From: Cognatundibacterium crateris
GTDB taxonomy: Bacteria; Pseudomonadota; Gammaproteobacteria; Burkholderiales; Burkholderiaceae_D
DNA: 64,000 nt
Direction of reading: 5' to 3'
Assembly: GCF_010078235.1 (NCBI RefSeq)
Contig: NZ_JAABOS010000008.1
Location: forward strand, 62,001-126,000
The notes beneath the pieces are model-generated. The model saw only the letters and a list, made by a program, of their open reading frames with translations. It ran no database searches and was not told the origin of the DNA. A program made the position numbers and the translations under genes. Each line of letters opens with the position of its first letter. Position 1 is the first letter of the stretch. This document shows, piece after piece, positions 19,775-28,662 of the stretch.

Positions 19775-20168
19775 ACGTCTATTCTAGTACGTTGATTCAA
19801 TCCCGATGCAAATAATAAACGAGTATATCGCGCTTATTTCAACGCTGATCAAATGTTACCTGCTTTCTGCGCTTTTCACAGATGGTGATCATTTCCCAGA
19901 GATCAAGCTCAGCTTAATGAATGTTTTTCGATAAAAACCCACGGTCAACTGCGTGTTTTACAGACAAATTAAATTAAAAATACAACAATACAACATCCTC
20001 CTTAAAAGTTTCTTGACTTTAGTTTTTTTTCCGCCAAGAATGACAATTGTTGGCAACATTAGTTATATTTAGTCAACATGAAGTGGGCAAGTTTAGGGAG
20101 GGCTGACATTCCGTCAGGTTTCTTGCTTTTACGGCTCGTGTGATTAGTTTCTATTTGAAAGATGCATT
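19775..20168. other. 394-nt divergent region between clpS and the cold-shock gene
   Basis: No gene is seen. The right part is AT-rich, with T-runs near 20015-20030 and caattgttggcaacat near 20044. This fits the long untranslated leader usual for cold-shock genes, which folds differently at low temperature. Possible -35-like TTGACT is at 20012, but the matching -10 is poor, so I do not place a promoter. The left part would hold the clpS promoter. Confidence 0.5.
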
Positions 20169-20372
20169 ATGGCAACAGGTACCGTCAAGTGGTTCAATGA
20201 TTCCAAAGGCTTCGGCTTTATCACTCCGGACGACGGTGGTGAGGATTTGTTCGCCCACTTTTCCGCAATCCAAATGAACGGCTTCAAGACACTGAAAGAA
20301 GGTCAAAAAGTAACGTTCGAAGTCACGCAAGGCCCTAAAGGCAAGCAAGCTTCTAACATTCAAAATCCTTAA
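20169..20372 (+). CDS. Cold-shock protein of the CspA family
   Basis: This 67-residue single cold-shock domain binds single-stranded RNA and DNA and acts as an RNA chaperone. It contains the RNP1 motif KGFGFITP and the RNP2-like DLFAHFSAI, and starts [17 protein letters not shown]. The length and sequence are typical. A long AT-rich leader precedes it and a strong intrinsic terminator follows 20 nt after the stop, so it is monocistronic. The exact paralogue letter cannot be assigned. Confidence 0.96.
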   Translation: MATGTVKWFNDSKGFGFITPDDGGEDLFAHFSAIQMNGFKTLKEGQKVTFEVTQGPKGKQASNIQNP

Positions 20373-20391
20373 TCTCTGATTAAGATTTTTT

Positions 20392-20421
20392 AAAAAACCC
20401 CGCTCTGCGGGGTTTTTTTTA
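20392..20421 (+). terminator. Intrinsic terminator of the cold-shock gene
   Basis: The stem aaaaccccgc pairs with gcggggtttt around a 3-nt loop and is followed by eight T residues. Confidence 0.92.
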
Positions 20422-20479
20422 TTCAAGTCTGAAGCGAACCATCTGCAATCCATTTTTTGAGAGATCCTGATACACAACG

Positions 20480-21838
20480 ATGAAGCTCAGGCACAAATTC
20501 ATACTGTTAGCCGTCATTCCACTGCTGCTATCACTGGCAGGAATGGCTGTCACTGTTTTGTATCACGCCACGGCTTTAGCAAAACAGCAAAGGCTAACCG
20601 TGGAACAGGCTTATCTGCACAGTAAAGAAGCCGAGCTAAACCACTACGTCAATTTAGGTAAAGCAGCGATACGCCAGCTTTACGACAGCAATGCACCCCA
20701 CGCTCAGGACGATGCCAAACGCATCCTGAAGGCACTGGAATTCGGTAAAGACGGTTACTTTTATATCTACGATATGCAAGGCCGGAATCTGATGCACCCC
20801 AGGCAGCCGGAGCTGATTGGTCAGAATCTTTGGGATCTGGCAGATTCCGATGGCAATTACACCATACGCAACCTGATTAGCGCAGCTAAACATGGTGGCG
20901 GACCTGTGCGCTATTTGTGGAAAAAGCCTTCGACAGATCAGATGGTGCCAAAACTGGGCTATGTGATTCCTTTAGAAAAATGGGGTTGGATGCTAGGCAC
21001 AGGCATTTACCTCGATGATGTGGAAGACGCGCTGCATAAAATTGATGTGCAGGTTGAAAAAAACATCCATACCACCTTGCTTTCCATTGCGGCGATCGCT
21101 TTATTTTTTTCCATACTGGCCGCCTTGTTTGGCCTGGCCATCAACATCAATGAATCAAGGGTGGCGGAGGCCAAGCTGAAAGTGCTTGCTCACAGCGTGG
21201 TACGCTCCCAGGAAGACGAGCGTGCGCGCTTGTCCCGCGACCTGCATGACGGCTTGAGTCAATTGCTGGTGTCGACTAAATTACAGGTCGAGTCAGGTAT
21301 CGCCAAAATCAAGGCAGGTGCGACCACCGGTCAGACTGCCGAAGTCTCACTTGAACGGGCGGTCAGCCAGCTTAACGAGGCATTGAGCGAAGTCAGGCGT
21401 ATCTCCCACGATCTGCGCCCGGCTTTACTCGATGACCTGGGGCTGATAGCTGCATTTGAACATCTGTGCGAGGAATTTGAGAATGCAACGGGGCTGCCTG
21501 TGCACTGTCACTTCAGCGGCGACATGCAGAACCTGTCGGAGATCAGCAATACCAGTTTGTTCCGGGTTGCGCAGGAAGCGCTGACCAACATACACAAACA
21601 CGCGCAGAAAGTTAATTCTGTTGAAATGGAATTGACAGCAGATAAACATTATGTAAGGCTTAAAATTGCCGATAATGGCAACGGGTTTGATTTGCAAGGC
21701 ATCACCAACCACCCCAAACGCGGCATAGGCATCAGCAATATGCGCGAGCGTCTGGCAACCGTGGGTGGACACCTCAGCATAGAGTCAGATACAACGGGAA
21801 CACGCGTCATTGCTCAGATACCGAATGGAGATCTTTAA
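20480..21838 (+). CDS. Membrane sensor histidine kinase with periplasmic Cache domain (NarL/HPK7 type)
   Basis: This 452-residue protein has a membrane helix at about 8-30, then a periplasmic single Cache domain (35-190) with GYFYIYDMQGRNLMHP and GWMLGTGIYLDDVE. A second helix lies at about 197-220. The dimerisation domain (HisKA_3) contains RDLHDGLSQLLV with the phospho-acceptor His256. The ATP-binding domain has ADNGNGFDLQG and GIGISNMRERLATVGG. Cache domains of this form often bind small organic acids; the ligand here is unknown. Its stop overlaps the start of the response regulator (TAATG), so the two form an operon and a cognate pair. Confidence 0.92.
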   Translation: MKLRHKFILLAVIPLLLSLAGMAVTVLYHATALAKQQRLTVEQAYLHSKEAELNHYVNLGKAAIRQLYDSNAPHAQDDAKRILKALEFGKDGYFYIYDMQGRNLMHPRQPELIGQNLWDLADSDGNYTIRNLISAAKHGGGPVRYLWKKPSTDQMVPKLGYVIPLEKWGWMLGTGIYLDDVEDALHKIDVQVEKNIHTTLLSIAAIALFFSILAALFGLAININESRVAEAKLKVLAHSVVRSQEDERARLSRDLHDGLSQLLVSTKLQVESGIAKIKAGATTGQTAEVSLERAVSQLNEALSEVRRISHDLRPALLDDLGLIAAFEHLCEEFENATGLPVHCHFSGDMQNLSEISNTSLFRVAQEALTNIHKHAQKVNSVEMELTADKHYVRLKIADNGNGFDLQGITNHPKRGIGISNMRERLATVGGHLSIESDTTGTRVIAQIPNGDL

Positions 21839-22455
21839 TGCATCCAAGAGCAACCATCAACTTATTACTCGTGGATGATCATCCACTAGTCAGAGATGGC
21901 CTGAGAGCGAGACTGGAGACGGTTTCCCATTTCTACATTGTCGGTGAAGCTGCGAATGCCCAGGATGCGCTGGCCATTGCGGGCAGAGCCAAGACCGATC
22001 TGGTGCTGATGGACATCAATCTGGGGACGGCCAATGGCATCAGCCTCACATCCCGCTTTACTCAGGAGTACCCGCATATCTCGATTATCATGTTGTCTAT
22101 GCATGATAAGGCCGAGTACGTGACGCAATCCATACAGGCAGGCGCAAAGGCCTATGTGCTCAAAGATGCACCAGCCGAAGACATCATCAATGCCATAGAA
22201 AGTGTCACTGCCGGCGGTACGTATTTCAGTGCTGGTCTGCGTAAATCCGATGAGAACGGCGCAAATCAGGTACTGACTCAGCGCGAACTCTGCATACTCA
22301 AGAGCATTGCAACCGGCAAATCCAATAAACATATCGCGCAGGACCTGGGACTCAGCGTGCGTACCGTAGAAACCCACAGGCTCAATATCAAACGCAAACT
22401 AAATATTGAGGGTCAGGCTGATCTGATCCGTTATGCGCTGAGCCATACGGACTGA
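21838..22455 (+). CDS. NarL/FixJ-family response regulator
   Basis: This 205-residue protein has a receiver domain with acidic pocket VDDHPLVRDG, phospho-acceptor Asp59 (VLMDINLG) and conserved Lys (YVLKDAP). The C-terminal LuxR-type helix-turn-helix (about 138-200) reads LTQRELCILKSIATGKSNKHIA and ends VETHRLNIKRKL. It is translationally coupled to the upstream Cache kinase and is its likely target. Its regulon cannot be read from the sequence. A terminator follows, shared with the convergent icd. Confidence 0.94.
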   Translation: MHPRATINLLLVDDHPLVRDGLRARLETVSHFYIVGEAANAQDALAIAGRAKTDLVLMDINLGTANGISLTSRFTQEYPHISIIMLSMHDKAEYVTQSIQAGAKAYVLKDAPAEDIINAIESVTAGGTYFSAGLRKSDENGANQVLTQRELCILKSIATGKSNKHIAQDLGLSVRTVETHRLNIKRKLNIEGQADLIRYALSHTD

Positions 22456-22485
22456 ATATCCGCTCTGCCCACTGTGCATCCACAA

Positions 22486-22519
22486 TAAAAAAAACCAGCA
22501 ACAAGTGCTGGTTTTTTTA
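22486..22519. terminator. Bidirectional intrinsic terminator
   Basis: The stem aaaaccagca pairs with tgctggtttt around a 5-nt loop, with A-run and T-run flanks. It lies between the convergent response regulator and icd. Confidence 0.88.
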
Positions 22520-22570
22520 CATCACGGCCTATCCCCTGCACCCGGAGTGGATGCAGGACAGAGCAGCGTA

Positions 22571-23824
22571 TTACATGTTTTCGATCATGACGTCGCCGAA
22601 ACCGGAGCAGGATACCTGAGTAGCACCTTCCATCAGACGCGCGAAATCGTAAGTCACTTTCTTAGAAGTGATCGCTTTTTCTGTCGAGGAAATCAACAGA
22701 TCAGCAGCTTCAGTCCAGCCCATGTGACGCAACATCATTTCAGCGGACAAGATCAGGGAACCTGGGTTCACATAATCTTTACCTGCATACTTAGGCGCTG
22801 TACCGTGGGTAGCTTCGAACATAGCAACGGAATCGGACAGGTTAGCACCTGGAGCGATACCGATACCACCTACCTGTGCTGCCAGCGCGTCAGAGATATA
22901 GTCGCCGTTCAGGTTCAGTGTCGCGATAACGCTGTATTCTGCTGGACGCAACAGAATCTGTTGCAAGAACGCATCAGCGATAGAATCCTTAACAACGATG
23001 TCTTTGCCTGTCTTAGGATTCTTGAATTTGCACCATGGGCCGCCATCGATCAATTCTGCGCCGAATTCTTTTTGTGCCAGAGCATATGCCCAGTCACGGA
23101 AGCCGCCTTCGGTGTATTTCATGATGTTGCCTTTGTGAACGATAGTCACAGATGGCTTGTCATTGTCGATTGCGTACTGGATCGCTTTACGTACCAGACG
23201 CTCTGTACCTTCACGGGAAACTGGCTTCACGCCGATACCGGAAGATTCAGGGAAACGGATTTTCTTGACGCCCATTTCATCTTGCAGGAACTTGATCAGT
23301 TTTTTAACCTGGTCAGAGCCTTCTGCGAATTCGATACCAGCGTAGATATCTTCAGAGTTTTCACGGAAGATAACCATGTCGGTTTTTTCTGGCTCACGCA
23401 CTGGGGATGGCACGCCTTTGAAATAACGTACTGGACGCAGACAAACGTACAGATCCAGCTCTTGACGCAGCGCAACGTTCAGGGAGCGGATACCGCCGCC
23501 TACCGGAGTCGTCAGTGGGCCTTTGATAGAAACAACGTAGTCTTTCAGTACTTTCAGAGTTTCTTCAGGCAACCAAACGTCAGGACCATACACTTTTGTT
23601 GATTTTTCACCAGCATAGATTTCCATCCAGCTGATCTTGCGCTTGCCACCGTAAGCTTTTGCTACAGCAGCGTCGACAACTTTAATCATGACCGGGCTGA
23701 TATCAACACCGGTACCATCACCTTCGATAAAAGGAATGATAGGATTATCAGGAACGGTCAGTGAGAAATCCGCGTTGACGGTAATTTTTTTACCTTCTGC
23801 AGGAACTTGAATATGTTGATACAT
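22571..23824 (-). CDS. icd: NADP-dependent isocitrate dehydrogenase
   Basis: Icd oxidatively decarboxylates isocitrate to 2-oxoglutarate in the TCA cycle. From the ATG at 23824 the protein is 417 residues. It shows the substrate segment [17 protein letters not shown], whose Ser matches the residue that AceK phosphorylates in enteric bacteria, and [18 protein letters not shown]. The metal ligands [15 protein letters not shown] and the NADP segment [13 protein letters not shown] are also present. CTACGGAGAAA precedes this start. The open frame to 23857 is not family-like. It is monocistronic and convergent with the two-component pair. Confidence 0.97.
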   Translation of the reverse strand: MYQHIQVPAEGKKITVNADFSLTVPDNPIIPFIEGDGTGVDISPVMIKVVDAAVAKAYGGKRKISWMEIYAGEKSTKVYGPDVWLPEETLKVLKDYVVSIKGPLTTPVGGGIRSLNVALRQELDLYVCLRPVRYFKGVPSPVREPEKTDMVIFRENSEDIYAGIEFAEGSDQVKKLIKFLQDEMGVKKIRFPESSGIGVKPVSREGTERLVRKAIQYAIDNDKPSVTIVHKGNIMKYTEGGFRDWAYALAQKEFGAELIDGGPWCKFKNPKTGKDIVVKDSIADAFLQQILLRPAEYSVIATLNLNGDYISDALAAQVGGIGIAPGANLSDSVAMFEATHGTAPKYAGKDYVNPGSLILSAEMMLRHMGWTEAADLLISSTEKAITSKKVTYDFARLMEGATQVSCSGFGDVMIENM

Positions 23825-24006
23825 TGTTTTCTCCGTAGTTAGGCGATCAAGCGACACGCGCTTTTTTCACAATATGCCTTGCCTATATATAAAAATACCG
23901 CTATTCACATTAACTCTTATATAAGACAGAAGACCTTCATTTCGTATTATGCACTAGTATTTTACTGGATGCCATCAGTTTACTGAATTGCGGTTACCAT
24001 ATTGCC

Positions 24007-24555
24007 ATGAAACTGATATTACTCAACAAGCCCTTTAACGTGATGTGCCAGTTCTCACATCACCCTGACCGCCCTACGCTGGCGGCCTATATGGACATTC
24101 CCAATATATATCCTGCAGGTCGTTTAGATGCAGATAGTGAGGGATTAATTTTACTCACCGATGACGGAAAACTGCAAAACCGTATCAGCCACCCTGCACA
24201 CAAGCTACCCAAGACCTATCTGGTACAGGTTGAGGGCAGCCCCAGCCGTGAGCAACTGGAACAGCTGCGACAGCCGCTGGACCTGGGCGACTTTATTACC
24301 CAGCCTTGTACCGTCAAACACATCCATGAACCGGATTGGCTGTGGCCGCGACATCCGCCCATCAGGCAGCGCGCACAGATCCCGACCAGCTGGCTATGCC
24401 TGATCCTGTCTGAGGGGAAAAATCGTCAGGTGCGACGTATGACAGCCGCCGTGGGACTGCCTACCCTGCGTCTGATACGCACGGGCATAGCGGGCTTTTC
24501 TTTAGAATCTCACCCTCTGTTGCCGGGTGAGTGGCAGGAAGTAAAGCTGAGCTGA
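24007..24555 (+). CDS. rluE: 23S rRNA pseudouridine synthase (RluE-like)
   Basis: This RsuA-family enzyme isomerises a uridine in 23S rRNA, U2457 in the E. coli homologue. The 182-residue protein contains the catalytic GRLDADSEGLILLTDDG, LPKTYLVQVEG and the RNA-binding GKNRQVRRMTAAVGLPTLRLIR. It lacks an N-terminal S4 domain, as RluE does. A short insertion (HEPDWLWPRHPPIRQRA) lies before the last motif and is common in this subgroup. It is divergent from icd. Confidence 0.92.
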   Translation: MKLILLNKPFNVMCQFSHHPDRPTLAAYMDIPNIYPAGRLDADSEGLILLTDDGKLQNRISHPAHKLPKTYLVQVEGSPSREQLEQLRQPLDLGDFITQPCTVKHIHEPDWLWPRHPPIRQRAQIPTSWLCLILSEGKNRQVRRMTAAVGLPTLRLIRTGIAGFSLESHPLLPGEWQEVKLS

Positions 24556-24654
24556 TCGGCCACAGAGACCAGTCACCGGCAGTAAGCCGCCAGGAAAGAT
24601 GCAGGAATTGAACTTTCCCGATTTTTTTGCGGTAGGATTACGTTTCAATTTTTT

Positions 24655-25122
24655 ATGCAGACCAAGACAATGAACACAACTTTTCGTTTTGCAAAATCAC
24701 TTACTTTTATCCTGGCAGGCTTATTTTTCTCTGGCCACGCGGCATATGCACAGACAAAACTGCCAGTTAAGCAGCTTTCTGCAGGTATGCATCTGATCCA
24801 GGCGGAAGTCGCAGCGAACGACGCAGATCGCCAGCAAGGCCTGATGCTCAGAACTAAGATGGGTACTAACGAAGGTATGATTTTCGACTTCGGCGCACCG
24901 GCAGGTGTTTGTATGTGGATGAAGAACACACTGATCCCACTATCTGTCGCCTTTATTGATGCAGAAGGAACGATAGTGAATATCGAGGATATGAAACCGC
25001 AGACGCTGGAATCCCATTGCGCCAAGAAAGTCGTGCATTACGCACTGGAAATGAATCAGGGCTGGTTTAAACAAAGAAATATCAAACCTGGCACTAAGAT
25101 CGACGGTTTGCCGCTGAAGTAA
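24655..25122 (+). CDS. Exported DUF192 family protein
   Basis: The 155-residue protein has a signal peptide (hydrophobic FAKSLTFILAGLFFSG, cleavage near AYAQ) and a DUF192 domain. Signatures include QQGLMLRTKMGTNEGMIFDFG, CMWMKNTLIPLSVAFID and the ending GWFKQRNIKPGTKI. The family is small, soluble and of unknown function. Start codons at 24655 and 24670 are both possible and neither has a strong ribosome-binding site. A terminator follows, shared with the convergent rpsT. Confidence 0.88.
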   Translation: MQTKTMNTTFRFAKSLTFILAGLFFSGHAAYAQTKLPVKQLSAGMHLIQAEVAANDADRQQGLMLRTKMGTNEGMIFDFGAPAGVCMWMKNTLIPLSVAFIDAEGTIVNIEDMKPQTLESHCAKKVVHYALEMNQGWFKQRNIKPGTKIDGLPLK

Positions 25123-25217
25123 GCTGGCACTGGCAAGGAAAAGCCGGACTTTTGCTTGCCATGGATATGCATGCTGCAAAGCGCACGCCCAAGCGCAGGC
25201 AAACAATCTGAGCAAAA

Positions 25218-25250
25218 CAAAAAACCGCAAATAAATTTGCGGTTTTTTCT
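25218..25250. terminator. Bidirectional intrinsic terminator
   Basis: The stem aaaaccgcaaat pairs with atttgcggtttt, with A- and T-run flanks, between the convergent DUF192 gene and rpsT. Confidence 0.88.
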
Positions 25251-25286
25251 TCCGTTCCTGCAATTTGCAGGAAAAACAGCTGGGTA

Positions 25287-25550
25287 TTAAGCCAGTGCTT
25301 TCAGAGCGGATGCCAGACGGCTCTTATGGCGAGCTGCCTTGTTTTTGTGAATGATCTTCTTGTCAGCGATACTGTCGATTTTAGAAACAGATGCTTGGAA
25401 GATTGTCGCAGCAGCAGCTTTATCGCCAGCTTCGATTGCTTTACGAACAGCCTTGATTGCAGTACGCAATGCAGAACGTTGGCTGGAGTTATGCGCGTTT
25501 TGTTTTACTGCTTGACGAGCACGTTTGCGTGCTTGTGCGGTATTTGCCAT
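25287..25550 (-). CDS. rpsT: 30S ribosomal protein S20
   Basis: S20 is a primary 16S rRNA-binding protein of the small subunit. The 87-residue basic, Ala/Lys-rich helical protein begins [18 protein letters not shown] and contains [15 protein letters not shown] and [21 protein letters not shown], all typical. A recognisable promoter lies at 25633-25662, giving a leader of about 75 nt in which S20 autoregulation could act. GGAAAT lies before the ATG. Confidence 0.97.
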   Translation of the reverse strand: MANTAQARKRARQAVKQNAHNSSQRSALRTAIKAVRKAIEAGDKAAAATIFQASVSKIDSIADKKIIHKNKAARHKSRLASALKALA

Positions 25551-25632
25551 GAGATTTCCTAAACGTGGTCAAAGCGACGAGGTCAAAGCAAGTTGATCAA
25601 ATGCCACGCCGCAAAATTCTATACAGCTTTGC

Positions 25633-25662
25633 AGTATAACGCGTTTTTTTTTTCGTTAGCAA
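25633..25662 (-). promoter_or_regulatory. Predicted sigma-70 promoter of rpsT
   Basis: On the minus strand, a -35 TTGCTA (25662-25657) and a -10 TATACT (25638-25633) are separated by 18 nt, with an A-rich spacer. A further TATAGAAT-like box lies slightly downstream. Confidence 0.6.
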
Positions 25663-25823
25663 GCATCGCTGTGGTTTTGAGTGAATTGGTGATTATAAAC
25701 TTTTTCCTGACTGTTTTCATCTGATTTCTCACTTTCTGTGCATGACAAAACAAGATGATTGCCTGATCATAGTCAGGTTTATACAAAAAACCATTTTTCA
25801 TCCCACCGCCCGGAAGCGCAAAC

Positions 25824-26417
25824 ATGGATCTCAATCCGATTTACCTGCAAGGTCAGCACATCAGCCTGGAACCATTGAACGAATCACATCTGGATGACAT
25901 TCGCGCCGCTGCAGCGGATGGCGAACTGTGGAAACTGTTTTTTACCTCGGTGCCACGCCCGGATCAGGTATCGCAATGGCTGACGACAGCACTGGAAATG
26001 CAGCAACAACAACGTGCACTGCCGTTTGCCGTGCGTGATAATCTGAGTGGAAAAATCATAGGCTCCACCCGCTACTGCAATATCGAGCACGTGCATCAAA
26101 GGGTGGAAATCGGCTATACCTGGTACGCGCGTTCGGCACAGCGCAGCGGCGTCAATACCGAATGCAAGCAACTGCTGCTCAGGCATGCATTTGAAGTCTG
26201 GCAGTGCATCGCCGTAGAATTCCGTACCGACTGGTTTAACCGCCGCTCTCAGGCTGCGATAGAAAGACTGGGGGCAAAACGTGACGGCGTGCTGCGCAAT
26301 CACATGATACTGCCGGATGGGCGGATTCGTGATACCGTGGTGTATAGCATCCTGCGCAATGAATGGCCGGGAGTCAGTCAGAATCTGCAATATATGCGAC
26401 AACAATATGGAGAGTGA
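25824..26417 (+). CDS. GNAT-family N-acetyltransferase (RimJ/RimL type)
   Basis: This 197-residue protein belongs to the RimJ/RimL-like acetyltransferases, which transfer acetyl from acetyl-CoA to protein N-termini or small amines. It has ISLEPLNESHLDDI at the start, VEIGYTWYARSAQRSGVNTECKQLLLRHAFE, in which the acetyl-CoA loop is, and the ending ERLGAKRDGVLRNHMILPDGRIRDTVVYSI. The substrate is unknown. GGAAGCG precedes the ATG. It overlaps no gene but is only 3 nt from the next, so the two are an operon. Confidence 0.88.
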   Translation: MDLNPIYLQGQHISLEPLNESHLDDIRAAAADGELWKLFFTSVPRPDQVSQWLTTALEMQQQQRALPFAVRDNLSGKIIGSTRYCNIEHVHQRVEIGYTWYARSAQRSGVNTECKQLLLRHAFEVWQCIAVEFRTDWFNRRSQAAIERLGAKRDGVLRNHMILPDGRIRDTVVYSILRNEWPGVSQNLQYMRQQYGE

Positions 26418-26420
26418 TAC

Positions 26421-27590
26421 GTGTTAATCGATTTTTTCTTTACGCTCAAAGACGCCAAAGTTCCGGTTTCGATTAAGGAATTTCTGGTCCTGCTGGAAGC
26501 GTTGGAAAAAGGCCTGATCAGCCTGTCGCTGGATGACTTTTATTTTTTATCCCGCACCATTCTGGTCAAGGACGAAGCGCATTACGACAAGTTTGATCAG
26601 GCTTTCGGTAAATATTTCAAAGGGATAGATACCCTGTTTGAAAAGTATCCGGAGATCCCGCTGGACTGGCTGCAAAAGCGCATGCAGCGCGAACTCAGCG
26701 ATGAGCAACGTGCAGCCATAGAAAAGTTTGGCTACGATAAGCTGATGGACAGACTCAAAGAGCTGCTGAAAGAACAAAAAGAAAGGCATGAAGGCGGAAA
26801 CCGCTGGATAGGCACCGGTGGTACCTCGCCTTTCGGCAATGGCGGCACCAATCCCGAAGGCATACGCATAGGCGGCAAAGGTGGCAACCGCAGCGCAGTC
26901 AAAGTCTGGGAAGCACGTAGCTTTAAAGACTATGACGAGGAACGCGAACTCGGCACCCGCAATATCAAAGTAGCCCTGCGCAGATTGCGCAAGTTTGCAC
27001 GGCACGGCGCAGAGGAAGAACTGGCACTCGATGCCACTATACGCGCCACTGCGAACAATGCAGGCTATCTGGATATACGCATGCAGCCTGAGCGCAAGAA
27101 CAACATCAAAGTCCTTATGCTGCTGGACGTCGGCGGCACCATGGATGACCACATAGCGCAAACCGAAGAATTATTTTCCGCCGCAAAAACCGAATTCAAA
27201 AATATGGAGTTTTTCTATTTCCATAATTGCGTCTACGACTATCTGTGGAAAAACAACCGGCGCCGTCATGCGGAAAAATTCCCGACCTGGGACGTGCTGC
27301 GTAAATATCCGCCGGATACGAAAGTTATTTTTGTCGGTGACGCCACCATGAGCCCCTATGAAATCCTGCAGCCCGGTGGCTCGGTGGAGTACAACAATGA
27401 AGAAGCCGGTGCAGCCTGGATACAGCGCTTTACCCACACCTTCCCGAAGACGGTATGGCTGAATCCGGAACCGGAAGGTCTGTGGCAGTATCGGCAGTCT
27501 ATCGCCATCATGCGCCAGTTAATCAGTGACCGCATGTTTCCTGTGACCTTGGACGGGCTCGCCCGTGCGATGCGCTTACTCAGCAAATGA
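26421..27590 (+). CDS. VWA (CoxE-like) domain-containing protein
   Basis: The 389-residue protein resembles CoxE-type von Willebrand factor A proteins. The N-terminal helical part (1-110) begins MLIDFFFTLKDAKVPVSIKEF. A Gly-rich linker (about 125-160, GGTSPFGNGGTNPEG) follows. The C-terminal VWA fold has VLMLLDVGGTMDDH in the MIDAS position, but with VGGT instead of the classical xSxS, and VIFVGDATMSPYE. Such proteins usually work with a MoxR AAA+ ATPase in complex maturation; none is adjacent here. The GTG start has GGAGAG upstream. A terminator follows. Confidence 0.85.
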   Translation: MLIDFFFTLKDAKVPVSIKEFLVLLEALEKGLISLSLDDFYFLSRTILVKDEAHYDKFDQAFGKYFKGIDTLFEKYPEIPLDWLQKRMQRELSDEQRAAIEKFGYDKLMDRLKELLKEQKERHEGGNRWIGTGGTSPFGNGGTNPEGIRIGGKGGNRSAVKVWEARSFKDYDEERELGTRNIKVALRRLRKFARHGAEEELALDATIRATANNAGYLDIRMQPERKNNIKVLMLLDVGGTMDDHIAQTEELFSAAKTEFKNMEFFYFHNCVYDYLWKNNRRRHAEKFPTWDVLRKYPPDTKVIFVGDATMSPYEILQPGGSVEYNNEEAGAAWIQRFTHTFPKTVWLNPEPEGLWQYRQSIAIMRQLISDRMFPVTLDGLARAMRLLSK

Positions 27591-27603
27591 GTGCACCATC
27601 CAT

Positions 27604-27640
27604 AAAAAAACCGCAGCATGCAGGCTGCGGTTTTTTTTCG
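27604..27640. terminator. Intrinsic terminator after the VWA gene
   Basis: The stem aaaaaccgcagc pairs with gctgcggttttt around catgcag, with eight T residues after it and A residues before it, so it can also serve the convergent receiver gene. Confidence 0.9.
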
Positions 27641-27700
27641 TTCAACGACAACTACATCATCACATGCGAATATCGGCGGACGTCGGCGAGTATCGCCTCA

Positions 27701-28528
27701 TTAATCGAGTTGCATGAACTTTCTGATTGTTTTCAATACCAGGCGGCGTGATAAAGGCTTCACCAGAAACCCCTCGCAGCGTACTTTGTGCCCTAAGCCC
27801 AGCTTGTATTCAAAGTGACGGTCGACCAGCAAGATCACTGCGGTTTTCAGCCCGCTATTTTGTCGCTTCAAGCCTTCGCATAAACGATAGGGGTCCACAT
27901 TGGGTGTCGAAGTATTGATCATGGTGAGTGCATGCTGATTATTTCCATCTAACAGCAATGCACTGCGCTCGTCGGAAGCAAGTGTGACCGGCACGCCGTA
28001 AGCATCCATGATACCTGCGACATATTCGCGGAAATGCGTGTCTTTATCAACAATCAGTATGCCGCCTTTGGCCATCGGCTGTTGACGCATGCGTTCGTAG
28101 ACAGCGGGTTCGGTCAGATCCAGATCCAGCCGTTTATGCCGGCGCCTTTCGTGAACAGACATCGCGCTGTGAGCACTGAGCGTGGTTAATAACAGCTCAC
28201 GCTTGTCTATCATCGCATCCAGAATATCGAAAATTTTGCGCCAGCGTATAGGCTTAGGCATGACCTGATAAGGCAGGTCGATATCGGTTTTTCCAATCAG
28301 CAGCACCGGTTGCGCCTCGCCCGGATGCAGGTCAGATAAATCAGCAATAGCTTTCAATTCGCTGGCATTGACGATGTACATGTCCGGATCCTGGATGCAG
28401 CCAGGTTTAAGACAGGAATAGCGATAGCCCTTCTCGCGTGCTACCGCCAGCACGGTGGAAAAGGTCTCTTCCTCCTTTGCAGAAAACCCAAGCAAGCGGA
28501 TGGCAATCGTTGGAGTTTTTAGTGACAT
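27701..28528 (-). CDS. Tandem pseudo-receiver protein lacking phospho-acceptor aspartates
   Basis: The 275-residue protein appears to hold two receiver-like folds. The second (about 154-273) starts GGILIVDKDTHFREYVAGIM and keeps Lys257 (FLVKPLSRR), but the acceptor position is Asn205 (LTMINTSTPNVDP) instead of Asp. The first (about 5-110) is weaker: IVN at 52-54 sits where the acceptor strand should end, again Asn, and MPKPIRWRKIF resembles the conserved Lys loop. No output domain is present. It is likely a phosphorylation-independent signalling adaptor, which is an inference. It is divergent from parE and convergent with the VWA gene. Confidence 0.7.
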   Translation of the reverse strand: MSLKTPTIAIRLLGFSAKEEETFSTVLAVAREKGYRYSCLKPGCIQDPDMYIVNASELKAIADLSDLHPGEAQPVLLIGKTDIDLPYQVMPKPIRWRKIFDILDAMIDKRELLLTTLSAHSAMSVHERRRHKRLDLDLTEPAVYERMRQQPMAKGGILIVDKDTHFREYVAGIMDAYGVPVTLASDERSALLLDGNNQHALTMINTSTPNVDPYRLCEGLKRQNSGLKTAVILLVDRHFEYKLGLGHKVRCEGFLVKPLSRRLVLKTIRKFMQLD

Positions 28529-28662
28529 CGTTTATCCATCTACTCAATACAGCTACAATAGCTGCCAAAACCTATGCAAGAATACATCGAAATGTGTACT
28601 GCAAACAAAAAAATTGCAAATTACCATCCACCATTTAACCAAAACAACAGTTTTTACTTCGC

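Noticed and set aside
22505..23602. 365-codon plus-strand frame
   Set aside because: It is fully antisense to icd, which has every family motif; the long frame follows from codon bias.
25619..25834. 71-codon minus frame between rpsT and the GNAT gene
   Set aside because: It covers the predicted rpsT promoter and the GNAT start and is not protein-like.
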